NCBI GenBank assembly: GCA_004151065.3
Contig: NWUY0300005865.1
Span: forward strand, 12,557-22,813
Source of the DNA: Larix sibirica
Taxonomy: Eukaryota > Streptophyta > Pinopsida > Pinales > Pinaceae
DNA: 10,257 nt
Direction: 5' to 3'
The position numbers and the translations under genes were made by a program. Position 1 is the first letter of the stretch. Each line of letters starts with the position of its first letter. Positions 1-7,406 of the stretch are shown in pieces. Below the pieces are notes generated by a model. That model ran no database searches and was not told the DNA's origin. It worked only from the letters and a program-made list of their open reading frames with translations.

Positions 1-420
1 AAATGTAATCTTTTGGAACAAATTTATCTCCATCATGATCCTATTGCACCAATGTAGAAGAGATGTAACCTGCAACTTATAATCACCTCTTTCCCACTTG
101 ATTGTGATTCGTGAATCTCGAAAGACTTTGAGTTCTCTGATACCCAAAAAGTTGGTAACCTTCAAAATTGTCCACAATTCCATTAATTATGCTTTCATAT
201 TAGTGCCCTTGCCTCAATTTAGCTTTAGGGTGAAGAAGTGGTCCTCATTAAGGAGAATGATACCACTTGTGGCACATTTACCATCCTTCGTTGCACCATA
301 AAAAAAGTCCACTACTTCATTTATTTGGAAACTGAAGATGTTCTTATTTTGTTTCAATTGAAAATTTTCCAGCCTGATGTAATCCTTAATTAAATTTTGA
401 ACCTAAATACAAGCGAGCTA
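1..420 (-). pseudogene. LINE-associated RNase H domain, decayed and cut by window edge
   Basis: Translating the minus strand in phase with the zinc-finger segment gives a plant-style RNase H-like domain (PF13456 type), which in such elements removes RNA from the RNA/DNA hybrid. Recognisable parts are VVDFFYGATKDG, GIILLNEDHFFTLKLN, GKGTNMKA, and GIRELKVFRDSRITIKW. The usual FFDGA motif reads FFYGA, so the first catalytic Asp is Tyr (codon 298-300, one base from an Asp codon). The usual catalytic Glu after NxKA is replaced by TAA (187-189, one base from GAA). The later Asp, in FRDSR, is kept (codon 115-117). Stops lie at 421-423, 418-420, 403-405, 214-216 and 187-189. The last part of the domain is outside the window. 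It is certainly inactive. Confidence 0.88.
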
Positions 421-978
421 CTAATTTGAGATTTTGTTTTCAAACACTGCCATGTTTCGAGTATACCAAATAGTCCACGCAATCAGCGCAGGAAGATAGG
501 GCCAAAATTTGCATTTCCTACACCATTCGAGACAACATAAATCAAAACAACCACTCCCCCACGTCTGATCAATCTGTAAATGAGTAAGGATATCACTCCA
601 TACCTTACGTGTGAAGACACAGTCGACCATTAGATGATTGGTGGATTCGTCCTTACTCCTGCATAATAAACAGATGCCCGACCCGCACCAACAGATGCCC
701 AGCCCGCACCATCCCTTCTTCAACAAATTGTTCCAGGTTTTCAAGCTATCTAATAATGCATGCCACATAAAGCATTTAATTTTTAGAGGTATTTGCCAGC
801 GACATAGTTTCTTATACCACCAATTCTGGGGATAAATGCACCTACTTCTAATTATAACGTTGTATGCAATCTTAGCAGTGATGATACACATCGTTGAAGT
901 TCCATTCCAGAGAAGACAGTCATTGCTGGAGTTGAGCCTACAACCAGCAGCGTCAGGTTGTTGATGTAGTGGTTCCAC
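421..978 (-). pseudogene. LINE zf-RVT zinc-binding domain with 7-residue duplication
   Basis: This frame carries the zf-RVT type domain found between RT and RNase H in plant LINEs. True homology starts at about residue 17 (NSSNDCLLWNGTST, then TAKIAYNVI), after the frameshift. The domain core runs WQIPLKIKCFMWHALLDSLKT at residues 61-81. The likely metal ligands are Cys103 and Cys106 (C-x2-C), His115 and Cys120 (H-x4-C), within ICLLCRSKDESTNHLMVDC. A duplicated heptapeptide, WCGLGIC then WCGSGIC (residues 90-103), sits directly before the first ligand pair and adds further cysteines. The end, IAWTIWYTRNMAVFEN, is the usual lead-in to the RNase H domain. A double TAG (421-423 and 418-420) stops the frame, but the homology continues in phase to the left edge. 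Confidence 0.88.
670..711. repeat. 21-bp tandem duplication inside the zinc-finger coding segment
   Basis: Two adjacent 21-bp copies, 670-690 and 691-711, differ at only two neighbouring positions. Because 21 is a multiple of three, the frame is kept and seven residues (WCGxGIC) are repeated immediately before the zinc ligands. It probably arose by replication slippage, either in this copy or in a parent element. Confidence 0.93.
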
Positions 979-1211
979 GTCGAAGCATCATGCCCAGTAA
1001 ATCCCATATCCTTCGTCGAGTACCAGTAGTCCTTTACCTCATCCTTCTTCCTCGATTTTCTCAAGCAGTTGAGGGTGATCATACTGTAATTCCTCAGGTG
1101 ACCAAGAATTCCTTCAGGAAGCAGATAGTTTTCATTTAAGCCAAGTATTGGGTCAATGCCAACATAGATTCTAATGTCGTTCCCAACCTGCCATATCAAG
1201 TCTTTGGCCAT
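852..1211 (-). pseudogene. LINE ORF2 linker between RT and zinc-binding domain
   Basis: This segment is in the same frame as the RT and follows it directly after the TAG stop, so the stop is the only break between them. Its start, AKDLIWQVGNDIRIYVG, matches the conserved post-RT wording of plant LINE ORF2 (a Trp-x-Gly/Val-Gly-Asn/Asp-Gly type motif followed by a D-P-x-L/I-G stretch). The section with KDYWYSTKDMGFTG continues the linker. LINE-like sequence then passes to another frame: below about 940-960 the correct reading is the frame with SSNDCLLWNG, so the last 30 or so codons here are frameshifted nonsense. The ATG is not a true start; it only follows the stop codon. Confidence 0.85.
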
Positions 1212-2948
1212 CTAGTTATATATCTTGATAAATCCCACCCACACAACAGAGGTTCCCCTATATTTATTCTTAGGATTTCTTAACCAATTGGTGATGTCTT
1301 CTCTTATATATTTAAACTTCAGAATAGAGGACCAGAGAGATGTTCTGAACAGGCCTCTCCAAAATCTTTTTAGTCTTAGGGCCATGTTAAAAATGTACAA
1401 TTTTTTTATGCCCCAACCCCCACAGCTCTCTGGCAGTGCAATACGATCCCAACTGGCCATAGTCAGATTGCTCTGATCCTTCCCACTAGTCCATAGGAAG
1501 TTGAAAATAGATTTCCTGAGCGAGTTGATGATTGCACTTGGAATATTTAGGAGTGACATCCAATATACTGGAATGCTAGTCATGACAACTTTAATTAAGG
1601 TGAGTCTTCCACCCACCGAAAGGAGCCTGTATGACCAATGATTAATTCTGTGCTCGACCTTCATCAATAGCCATTCCCAGTCTTTTCTTCTGTAGAAATT
1701 AGGCTTTAAAATAAAACCTAAATATTTAAATCCTTTTTCCAACTGTAAGAAATTGAAAGGCAGAATGTCCTTAATAGCTGCGATCTTCGAATCTTCATTT
1801 TTGTAATGATAAAAACTAGACTTGTTGGAGCTTACCAACATCCCGGAAGCATCACATAAATCTTTGATAATACTTCTATAGTTTAACCATTCTTCTTCAG
1901 AATCCAATCCAATAAGTAAAACATCGTCAACAAATAAAAGATGAGATAGGGTGAGGTCCTTTGCTAGTTTGCAACCCTTGATTTTACCTTCAACTTTGGC
2001 ATGATTTAACAATCTGCTCAACCCTTCAATAACGAGAAGAAAAATAAGTGGATATAAAGGGCATCCTTGACGGATACCCCTAGAAATTTTAAAGAAGCTG
2101 GAAGGGGTACCATTTATTAGAACAACAAAACTTGCAGTAGAAATGCAGGCCATAATCCAGTTAAGAACCAAGGGTGGAGTGCCAATTTGGATGAGTACTA
2201 GTCTCAAGGACACCCAATCAACCTTGTCATACACTTTTTCAAGATCCATTTTCAGCACTAAAGCCTTAGATTTCCGTTTCTTCATGGAATGTATAATTTC
2301 TTGAGATATGCCAATCGCATCAAGGATTTGGCGGTCTTCAAGAAAACCGAACTGTTCAGGAGAAATCTGCTTAGATAGAAACGACTTCAAGCGAGCAACA
2401 ATGATCCTTGAAATGATTTTATAGGCGAGATTGCATAGAGCAATTGGTCTGAAATATTCGAAAGTATTTGGTTTGTTACATTTAGGAATCAGCGTGATAA
2501 CTGTTGAATTGAGAGCCCTAGAGATGTATCCAAAAGTCCTTGAGAATTCAACCATTTTCAGTATATCTAAGCCCATAATGTCAAAGAAATGTAAGAAAAG
2601 TTCAACGGGCCATCCATCGGGCCCGAGGCTCTTCTCTTTGGAAAAATTCTTCAGGGTTTCTTCAATTTTTGCTAATGAGACTTCTTTACCCAATTCTATT
2701 GCTTCCTCTTCACTGAAGAATTTGGGAAAAAGTCTGACAAACTTCAACTGAGTTGTCAAGTCACAACGACCATCATCTGAAAAAATATTAGTGAAGTCGC
2801 TCTTAGCTGAGTCCTGAAGACATTCCTGCCCGTTGATTTTATTGCCCCCGGCATCCGATAGCTCCCAAATAGCATTGGAGTTTTTCCTATGAGAAGCAAA
2901 AATATAAAATCCATGTTTAATAATTATATATATAAATGATGATCTCAT
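1212..2948 (-). pseudogene. LINE reverse transcriptase domain, open frame of 578 codons
   Basis: In a live element this domain copies LINE RNA into DNA at a nicked chromosomal target. Visible motifs, in residues of this frame: DGWPVE linker at 111-116; LIPK at 153-156; FRPIALCNLAYKI at 166-178; QFGFLEDRQILDAI at 199-212; motif A KMDLEKVYD at 233-241 with catalytic Asp235; motif B GIRQGCPL at 291-298; motif C FVDD at 339-342 with both Asp present; then FKYLGF at 407-412 and the thumb region GGRLTLIKVV at 446-455. The three catalytic Asp are retained. Changes from usual plant LINE wording include Leu for Pro before GPDGWP, Val for Ala in the EKAYD motif, and Tyr for Ser after GCPL. The first 13 or so codons lie in AT-rich DNA beyond LINE homology, so the ATG is probably accidental. 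The frame ends at a TAG (1212-1214) and continues in phase into the next segment, most simply a Trp codon turned into a stop. Confidence 0.93.
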
Positions 2949-2949
2949 A

Positions 2950-2970
2950 TATAGATAGATAGATAGATAT
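2950..2970. repeat. GATA tetranucleotide microsatellite
   Basis: About four and a half TAGA/GATA units lie between short ATAT stretches, about 40 bp to the right of where LINE homology ends. The location at or near the 5' truncation point suggests either a pre-existing target-site feature or later expansion of AT-rich junction DNA. The array is short. Confidence 0.85.
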
Positions 2971-2986
2971 GTGGTGTGATCTATTT

Positions 2987-3073
2987 TAACTTCAAATGAG
3001 TGTTGATGTTCAACAATAATACATTTAAGAAATATTTAAATAACTTCAAATGAGGGTTAATATTCAATAATAA
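2987..3073 (+). repeat. Diverged direct repeat, period 54 bp
   Basis: The stretch beginning TAACTTCAAATGAG at 2987 recurs at 3041, and similarity persists for about 33 bp (GTTGATGTTCAACAATAA against GTTAATATTCAATAATAA) with several substitutions. It appears to be an old tandem duplication in AT-rich non-coding DNA, with no coding content. Confidence 0.7.
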
Positions 3074-3162
3074 AAATTTCATTAATTAGATTGAACTTAA
3101 ATTATATATATATATTAGAAATGTCAAGATGCATTATTGGTTAAGAAACTTCAACTTAAAGG

Positions 3163-3216
3163 TATCTAAGTTGTCAAAATCAAACCTCAATCTAGAAATA
3201 TCTAAGTTGTTAAAAT
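3163..3216 (+). repeat. Short direct repeat, period 36 bp
   Basis: An 18-bp segment TATCTAAGTTGTCAAAAT at 3163-3180 recurs at 3199-3216 with one substitution. It is a minor local duplication in AT-rich DNA, and no function is suggested. Confidence 0.65.
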
Positions 3217-4061
3217 AATCTAAGGATCTCATATATATTTTAAAATTTTTTAAATTTAATATTTCAAAACTATAATTATCTAGGAATCTTCTTTCTGAAT
3301 TTTTTAATCACAGGAATCAAATTTTACAGAAATCTAAATAATTCTTTTACTTAAAAATCTAAATAATTATTTTATCATTATCATTATTTAAGATTACATT
3401 TTATTTATTTTAAACATTAAATTAAAACAATAAAAAATAAATAATATTAAAAATGTAAATGTAAAAGTAATTTCGTCTATGCGTCAATGTTTAACAACTT
3501 ACAAGCCATGCTTATTTCTTCCATGTCTTAAACCGGGTCTATCTAAAATGTTTTAATACTGTAAAAACTAAATTTAAAAATATTTAAGTATAGTTAATTT
3601 TGTGGTTGGATAAATATCAAAGTATTTTATGGGAAAAAAATATCTAATTTGAATGTTGGTTTCGATCAGTGTTTATCAAATTCAAAACTCGTTGCTTTTC
3701 CAGTTTTTTAATGAGTTTGGATTGGATTTTCTATTAATAAACTATAATCATTAAATCTTCTTTGTAACCTTATTGTTTAAAATACTTTTAAGTTCACGTT
3801 TTTGGCGTTAAACATTGGTATATTTTCCCCTTATAATTATGTTGAAGGTTTTAAGTTGACTTTTTTTAATTGAACACTTCACTTGTGAACTATTGTAAAC
3901 TACTACTAATAATAAGAAAGTGATACACACGTAAAAGCTAGGGTTTAAAAAAATGTGTATAAAGAAAGTTAGAAGAAACTAAGATGTAAGACGGTTTTGT
4001 TGTTCGGAAGGCGGTTGAGGATGGGAAAGGATGATTGGTTGAAAATGTAATTATCTTCCAA
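3217..4061. other. AT-rich gene-free stretch
   Basis: I find no supportable gene here. The sequence is strongly AT-rich with many stops in all frames, and includes long A/T runs around 3240-3270 and 3390-3470. There is no long open frame, no RNA gene structure I recognise and no clear transposon end. It may be decayed transposon DNA or plain intergenic sequence. Confidence 0.6.
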
Positions 4062-4441
4062 TTTTGGTGTATTAGTGAGTTTAATAGAAAATTATTTAGT
4101 TTTATTAAAATTTTAATTTGATTAAAGTATATGTGATGTTTGGTGTGATGAGTGTTTTAAAATAGTGAATTTGGTGGTGACAATATCATATATATATAGT
4201 GTTTACAATATATTATATATAATTTGAAAAGAGAATAAGATTTTATTGACTCCTTTTGGTGTATTAGTGAGTTTAATAGAATATTATTTAGTTTTATTAA
4301 AATTTTAATTTGATTAAAGTATATGTGATGTTTGGTGTGATGAGTGTTTTAAAATAGTGAATTTGGTGGTGACAATATCATATATAGTGTTTACAATATA
4401 TTTTATATAATTTGAAAAGAGAATAAGATTTTATTGACTCC
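4062..4441 (+). repeat. Near-identical tandem duplication (192-bp and 188-bp units)
   Basis: Unit 1 spans 4062-4253 and unit 2 spans 4254-4441. Both start TTTTGGTGTATTAGTGAG and end TTTTATTGACTCC. Read side by side, they differ by two or three substitutions and one 4-bp length change in an ATATAT run, which accounts for the different lengths. Such identity in unconstrained DNA implies a recent event. A TTTT occurs at the start of unit 1, at the junction and directly after unit 2, so microhomology or slippage could have driven it. No coding frame spans it. Confidence 0.95.
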
Positions 4442-5094
4442 TTTTATGTAGGATAGGGTCATTTTTGTCTTTCAAATTATTGAAAATGTTCTTAATAGTA
4501 GTGTTGGAATTGAAGATGGTTTGCATGATTTAAGGATTTTAGAAAATTTGTCATTGTTTAAATGAAGGGAAGATAGGTTTGAGTGTTAGAGGTGTGGATT
4601 TAGAAAGGTAGGTTTTTGAGTGGCTTGCTTTTGGTTATGATGACTAAGGTTTTATAACTAGTAGCACGGTGATGTTGAGAATAAGTATGAAGGAATATAG
4701 CAATATGGGTTTTTTCTTTGGTGATGGAAAATAGAATTAGATATAGCTTAGGGTGCAAGGATATTTTTTTTGTTGTTGTAAACTACAGAGAGAAATTATA
4801 GTAAGGTACAAAAATATTGCATGCACAAGATAGTTTGTACTTCTAAAAGCCTTTTGAGGCCTCTTATGGAGCAAAAAAACCAAAGCAAGGCGCTTATAGA
4901 CCTGCCCACAAATGGTTTGAGAGTCTGGTCTTTCATCAGAGTTTAGGACAGTTACATAATTGCAAAAAACAACTGATAGCCTAGGACTACACCTACTACA
5001 AAAGAGCCTATAATGGCTTCTAGCATAAGCATAGGCAGAAAACAAAACAAAGTGTCCAACAAAGCTGTAAAAAACAGAGAGATAAACCACATGA
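4442..5094. other. Gene-free stretch, possibly 3' flank of the downstream pseudogene
   Basis: No convincing gene is present. Part of this stretch (4740-5094) lies directly 3' of the minus-strand pseudogene's last stop. Read on the minus strand it is T-rich with scattered short A-runs, including eight A residues complementary to 4764-4771, so it may be an untranslated tail. A minus-strand open frame of 129 codons at 4737-5126 has no recognisable domain and overlaps the pseudogene's better-supported frame, so I do not call it. Confidence 0.5.
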
Positions 5095-5634
5095 TTACTT
5101 GGAGATGCCATTGGAATTAGCTTCAACAGTCTTCTCTTCCACTATGAGGAAATGATAATCTTCAGAGCTGGTAGGACTGTCATGGTCGTTCTTGTTGCTG
5201 GAGTCCTTTGAGCTGTCCATGGCTGTCTTGGCCTATGAGCTTGAGGAACTGCTAGTGGCATTTTTTCTTGGGAGTGGTTAAATATTTCTAGGGGCATCCG
5301 GGATGGGAGCACCAATGAGTTCCACCCTTTTATGCTTGTGGCCACTAGTGGACGCCACGTTGGTGGGATCCTCCTGTTCGACTAGGAAATTGTCATGCCG
5401 GGGATTCTTGGAATCCGTGGACCTTGAAATCCGTGACATGATAGGAGAGGAGGTGGAATGTTCAGTAGGGGCCAGAGCAGGAGGTGGTGGAGGGGGTTGA
5501 CTACCTTGCAGGGGCTCTTGGGCCTGCATGAGGATGTTAGCCAACATATTCTGACCCATCCAAAAGTGTCTGCACATGTCGCGAGTTCTTTGAGTGACCA
5601 GAATGTTGCAGCACCAATTCTTCTTCCTAGTCAT
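5095..5634 (-). pseudogene. Unrecognised decayed protein, part 3 of 3 (proline run and Ser/acidic tail)
   Basis: The frame reads CRHFWMGQNMLANILMQAQE, then a run of six prolines, a Ser/Thr-rich section, and KHKRVELIGAPIPDAPRNI before a TAA (5278-5280). The same frame then continues with coding-like, low-complexity sequence: PLPRKNATSSSSSS, a TAG (5233-5235), AKTAMDSSKDSSNKNDHD, SPTSSEDYHFLIVEEKTVEA and a final TAA at 5095-5097. This Ser/Asp-rich tail suggests that the two internal stops are decay and that 5095-5097 is the original end. Alternatively 5278 is the natural stop and the tail is chance. The basic HKHKR patch could be a nuclear localisation signal. I cannot name the family. Confidence 0.5.
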
Positions 5635-6022
5635 TGAGCATTGTTCTCAAATGCTTCCGGATTGAATTATTATATCCATTGAGATTACCTCCTCCATGCC
5701 CGCGATTTCCAGGGTTGCCACGACCTCCACCACCTTGACGGGGAACACCGTGAAGCCTTCGGGTCATCTTTTCTAGTTGATAAGTCACCCTAGAAATCCA
5801 GTGGGTCTCAAGAGAGAGCCAAGGGGGCTCATTCCAAGGCTCAAGAGCGAAAGAACCAATGTATAACATAGTGTGAGTGTGATAGCACCAAGCCCAAACC
5901 ATCAAAAAACTATTATCAAAAAGTTGAGGATAGACCTTAATGTCATTCCCACTGCTGTGAGGTCTGATGGAGAAATAATTCCTGCCCAAAGCCTTAAACC
6001 AACGCCTGCGGAGGCCATAATT
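5627..6022 (-). pseudogene. Unrecognised decayed protein, part 2 of 3 (Trp/Tyr-rich, then Gly/Arg-rich)
   Basis: This frame is open from 6022 to a TAG at 5627-5629 and begins NYGLRRRWFKALGRNYFS, upstream of any ATG, so it is an internal part of a longer protein. Its middle is rich in aromatic residues (for example WAWCYHTHTMLYIG, and a W-x2-PPW motif). After THWISRVTYQLEKMTRRLHG comes a glycine/arginine-rich stretch (RQGGGGRGNPGNRGHGGGN) of the kind seen in RNA- or DNA-binding tails. This layout could suit a retroelement gag-like protein or a plant nuclear protein, but neither is shown by a diagnostic motif; no CCHC zinc knuckle is present. Composition is less AT-rich than the flanks, which supports a coding origin. 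A frameshift near 5630-5690 leads to part 3. Confidence 0.5.
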
Positions 6023-6045
6023 TCACGCAGAAGAGGGAAGGAGGT

Positions 6046-6237
6046 CTAGGTACCTTCGCCAGCTCGAGCGGAGGCTATAATGACCAAAGAGTAAATGAGA
6101 AAGTACATCGAGGAGGAGGAGGCCAAATTAATTCGCATGTTGCGAATATCTGACTTGCTCCACGTGGTTGAGAGGTGAGACCACCGTGGATGCCCTCTTA
6201 TGCGTGACCATATCACCCACATCCGGGAAGGGTGCAA
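6046..6237 (-). pseudogene. Unrecognised decayed protein, part 1 of 3 (upstream block)
   Basis: This is the most upstream part of a broken minus-strand coding region. It reads through SDIRNMRINLASSSSMYFLI and YSLVIIASARAGEGT before a TAG at 6046-6048. After the stop the same frame continues TSFPLLREI, and then the sense reading appears to move to the frame of part 2 near 6020. The start is not known: the first codon of the open stretch is TTG, and the true N-terminus may lie further right. The mix of hydrophobic, serine and arginine residues looks coding, but I recognise no family. A 14-bp motif (GCGGAGGCTATAAT type) recurs exactly 60 bp away (6008-6021 and 6068-6081), giving I-M/I-A-S-A twice in phase. 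Confidence 0.45.
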
Positions 6238-6273
6238 GGATGTTAAGAAAGGGGAAATGGTTATATTTTTTAA

Positions 6274-6317
6274 TTTCCATCATAAACCGAGTGTATTTCC
6301 ATCATAAACTGAGTGTA
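6274..6317 (+). repeat. 22-bp tandem duplication
   Basis: TTTCCATCATAAACCGAGTG plus TA at 6274-6295 is repeated directly at 6296-6317 with one C-to-T difference. It is a simple slippage product in non-coding DNA. Confidence 0.9.
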
Positions 6318-6987
6318 ATATTATTGAGATGGGTAAGAAATTGATCTTGGTGAGTGTCAAAGTGAGGCCAAATTACATAAATATCAATCATAAAACAATA
6401 CCAACATTTTGATGTGAAGGGGTAGATATCAATGGCTTTTATGTGAAAGAGTCTTTAATGCAAGAGAAAGTATGATCACCAATTATTAAAATTTATTAGG
6501 TGAGAAGTTTTTAAAGCTTAGGTAGGAAACACCCACTTTGTGTATTTTAGGTTTACTATAGATTCTAAAGTTTGGTGCATATGGAGAGTTAGGATTTTAT
6601 TTAATATGCATATCTTAAAAGGCATCATTAATTTCTCTTATAACCCTTATAATGATATGGTTTATAAAATAGTGATTAAAAGTACGATAAGTATTGATGG
6701 AAAGAAAACTTAATATTTTAACATTGTAGTTGTTGTATTTGTTTGTGTTTATGATTATTATTGTATTGTTGTTTTTGAATGATTTAGTTTAAGGGAGGTA
6801 AGATATGTGCACTTATTGTACCGAGATTAGTGAGGTGCTTTACACCCTAGTATGAAGGAGATGTTGTCACATAAAGTATATGACAACAACACAAAATTAA
6901 AATTAAAAAAAACTTTTGGATAACATATGTTGGCCCAATTTTTAATTTTACACAAAAGGCATAAAAAATTAAAACCAACATAAATCC
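6318..6987. other. AT-rich gene-free stretch
   Basis: I see no gene, RNA gene or transposon end. Stops are frequent in all frames. A poly-purine/A-rich tract occurs around 6893-6912, with an ATTTTTAATTTTA segment near 6939-6951 that is roughly its reverse complement, so weak self-pairing is possible but too AT-rich to be informative. Confidence 0.55.
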
Positions 6988-7120
6988 ATCTTAAACCTGG
7001 ATCTATTAAGCACCAAGAGGAGGGATCAAATTTATTGATGTGTAAAAAATGTTATTGGAAACAATTTATATATAAAGAAATTTGATCCCTCTATATACTT
7101 AATAAATTGAGATTTAAGAT
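6988..7120. repeat. Imperfect inverted repeat (hairpin), MITE-like
   Basis: The left arm, about 6988-7034, matches the reverse complement of the right arm, about 7076-7120. The outer ends pair as ATCTTAAA with TTTAAGAT. A middle block pairs over TATTAAG, and the inner end pairs perfectly over 14 bp, GAGGGATCAAATTT at the loop side. Between the blocks are a few mismatches and a 3-nt gap. The loop is about 40 bp. The structure could be a foldback or MITE-type non-autonomous transposon remnant, or a transcribed hairpin giving small RNAs. No clear target-site duplication was seen at its ends. Confidence 0.75.
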
Positions 7121-7137
7121 AAATATATATTGATATA

Positions 7138-7280
7138 ATAATTTAGATTATAAAAAATAAAGGATATACATCTACATAATGATCTACGCAACCATTTAAA
7201 TTAACCATAGATAATTTAGATTATGAAAGATGGAGTATATAGACGTACATAATGATCTACCCAATCATTTGGTTAACAAG
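7138..7280 (+). repeat. Diverged tandem pair, period 73 bp
   Basis: Unit 1 (7138-7210) and unit 2 (7211-7280) both start ATAATTTAGATTAT, share ACATAATGATCTAC in the middle and a CAA(C/T)CATTT segment after it. They differ by scattered substitutions and small length changes. No coding content. It lies directly right of the hairpin, and the 54-bp repeat begins inside the end of its second unit. Confidence 0.85.
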
Positions 7281-7406
7281 AGACAGAGTTATAAGGAGAC
7301 GAATATTAAGTTGAAAGATGAGAGCATAAAAAAAATTAAAGGGTTTTCATTGAGGTTAATAGAGATAGAGTTATAAGGAGACGAATATTAAGTTGAAAGA
7401 TGAGAG
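7271..7406 (+). repeat. 54-bp direct repeat with 29-bp spacer
   Basis: Copy 1 (7271-7324) and copy 2 (7354-7406) share GGTTAA, then AGAGTTATAAGGAGACGAAT and ATTAAGTTGAAAGATGAGAG without interruption. The only differences are a base change and a 1-bp length change near the start. The high identity implies a recent duplication. Non-coding. Confidence 0.92.

Larger units (their letters stand above)
1..2909 (-). mobile_element. 5'-truncated, decayed plant L1-like LINE (ORF2 remnant)
   Basis: Read from right to left, this stretch encodes the 3' portion of a plant L1-type LINE ORF2 in canonical order: RT, linker, zf-RVT zinc-binding domain, RNase H. Intact plant elements have an APE-type endonuclease before the RT; none is visible here. 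Recognisable homology begins near 2909, at the segment reading FASHRKNSNAIWEL just upstream of the RT, and the DNA to the right turns into AT-rich non-coding sequence. This is the usual picture of 5' truncation during target-primed reverse transcription. The element leaves the window at position 1, so its poly(A) tail and target-site duplication cannot be examined. Breaks seen: a stop at 1212-1214, a frameshift near 940-960, and five stops between 423 and 187. It cannot make a full polyprotein. Assignment to the LINE class is very secure; the exact family is not. Confidence 0.95.

Noticed and set aside
98-301. Plus-strand open frame of 67 codons
   Set aside because: It is antisense to the RNase H segment of the LINE, which explains the sequence better.
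638-835. Plus-strand open frame of 65 codons
   Set aside because: Antisense shadow of the zinc-finger segment, including the 21-bp duplication.
1225-1476. Plus-strand open frame of 83 codons
   Set aside because: Antisense shadow of the 3' end of the RT frame.
2431-2751. Plus-strand open frame of 106 codons
   Set aside because: Antisense to the conserved RT region with FRPIALCN and DGWPVE; those motifs fix the real strand.
4737-5126. Minus-strand open frame of 129 codons
   Set aside because: No domain or coding-like pattern; T-rich and partly overlapping the better-supported Ser/acidic tail in another frame. More likely untranslated sequence.
5142-5345. Minus-strand open frame of 67 codons
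   Set aside because: Overlaps the pseudogene's part 3 in another frame; the frame with the proline run and acidic tail is more coherent.
5303-5500. Plus-strand open frame of 65 codons ending in a glycine run
   Set aside because: The glycine run is only the antisense reading of the proline run on the minus strand.
5095-6237. Complete LTR retrotransposon
   Set aside because: No pair of long direct repeats, primer-binding site, polypurine tract or protease/RT/integrase motif flanks the pseudogene in this window.
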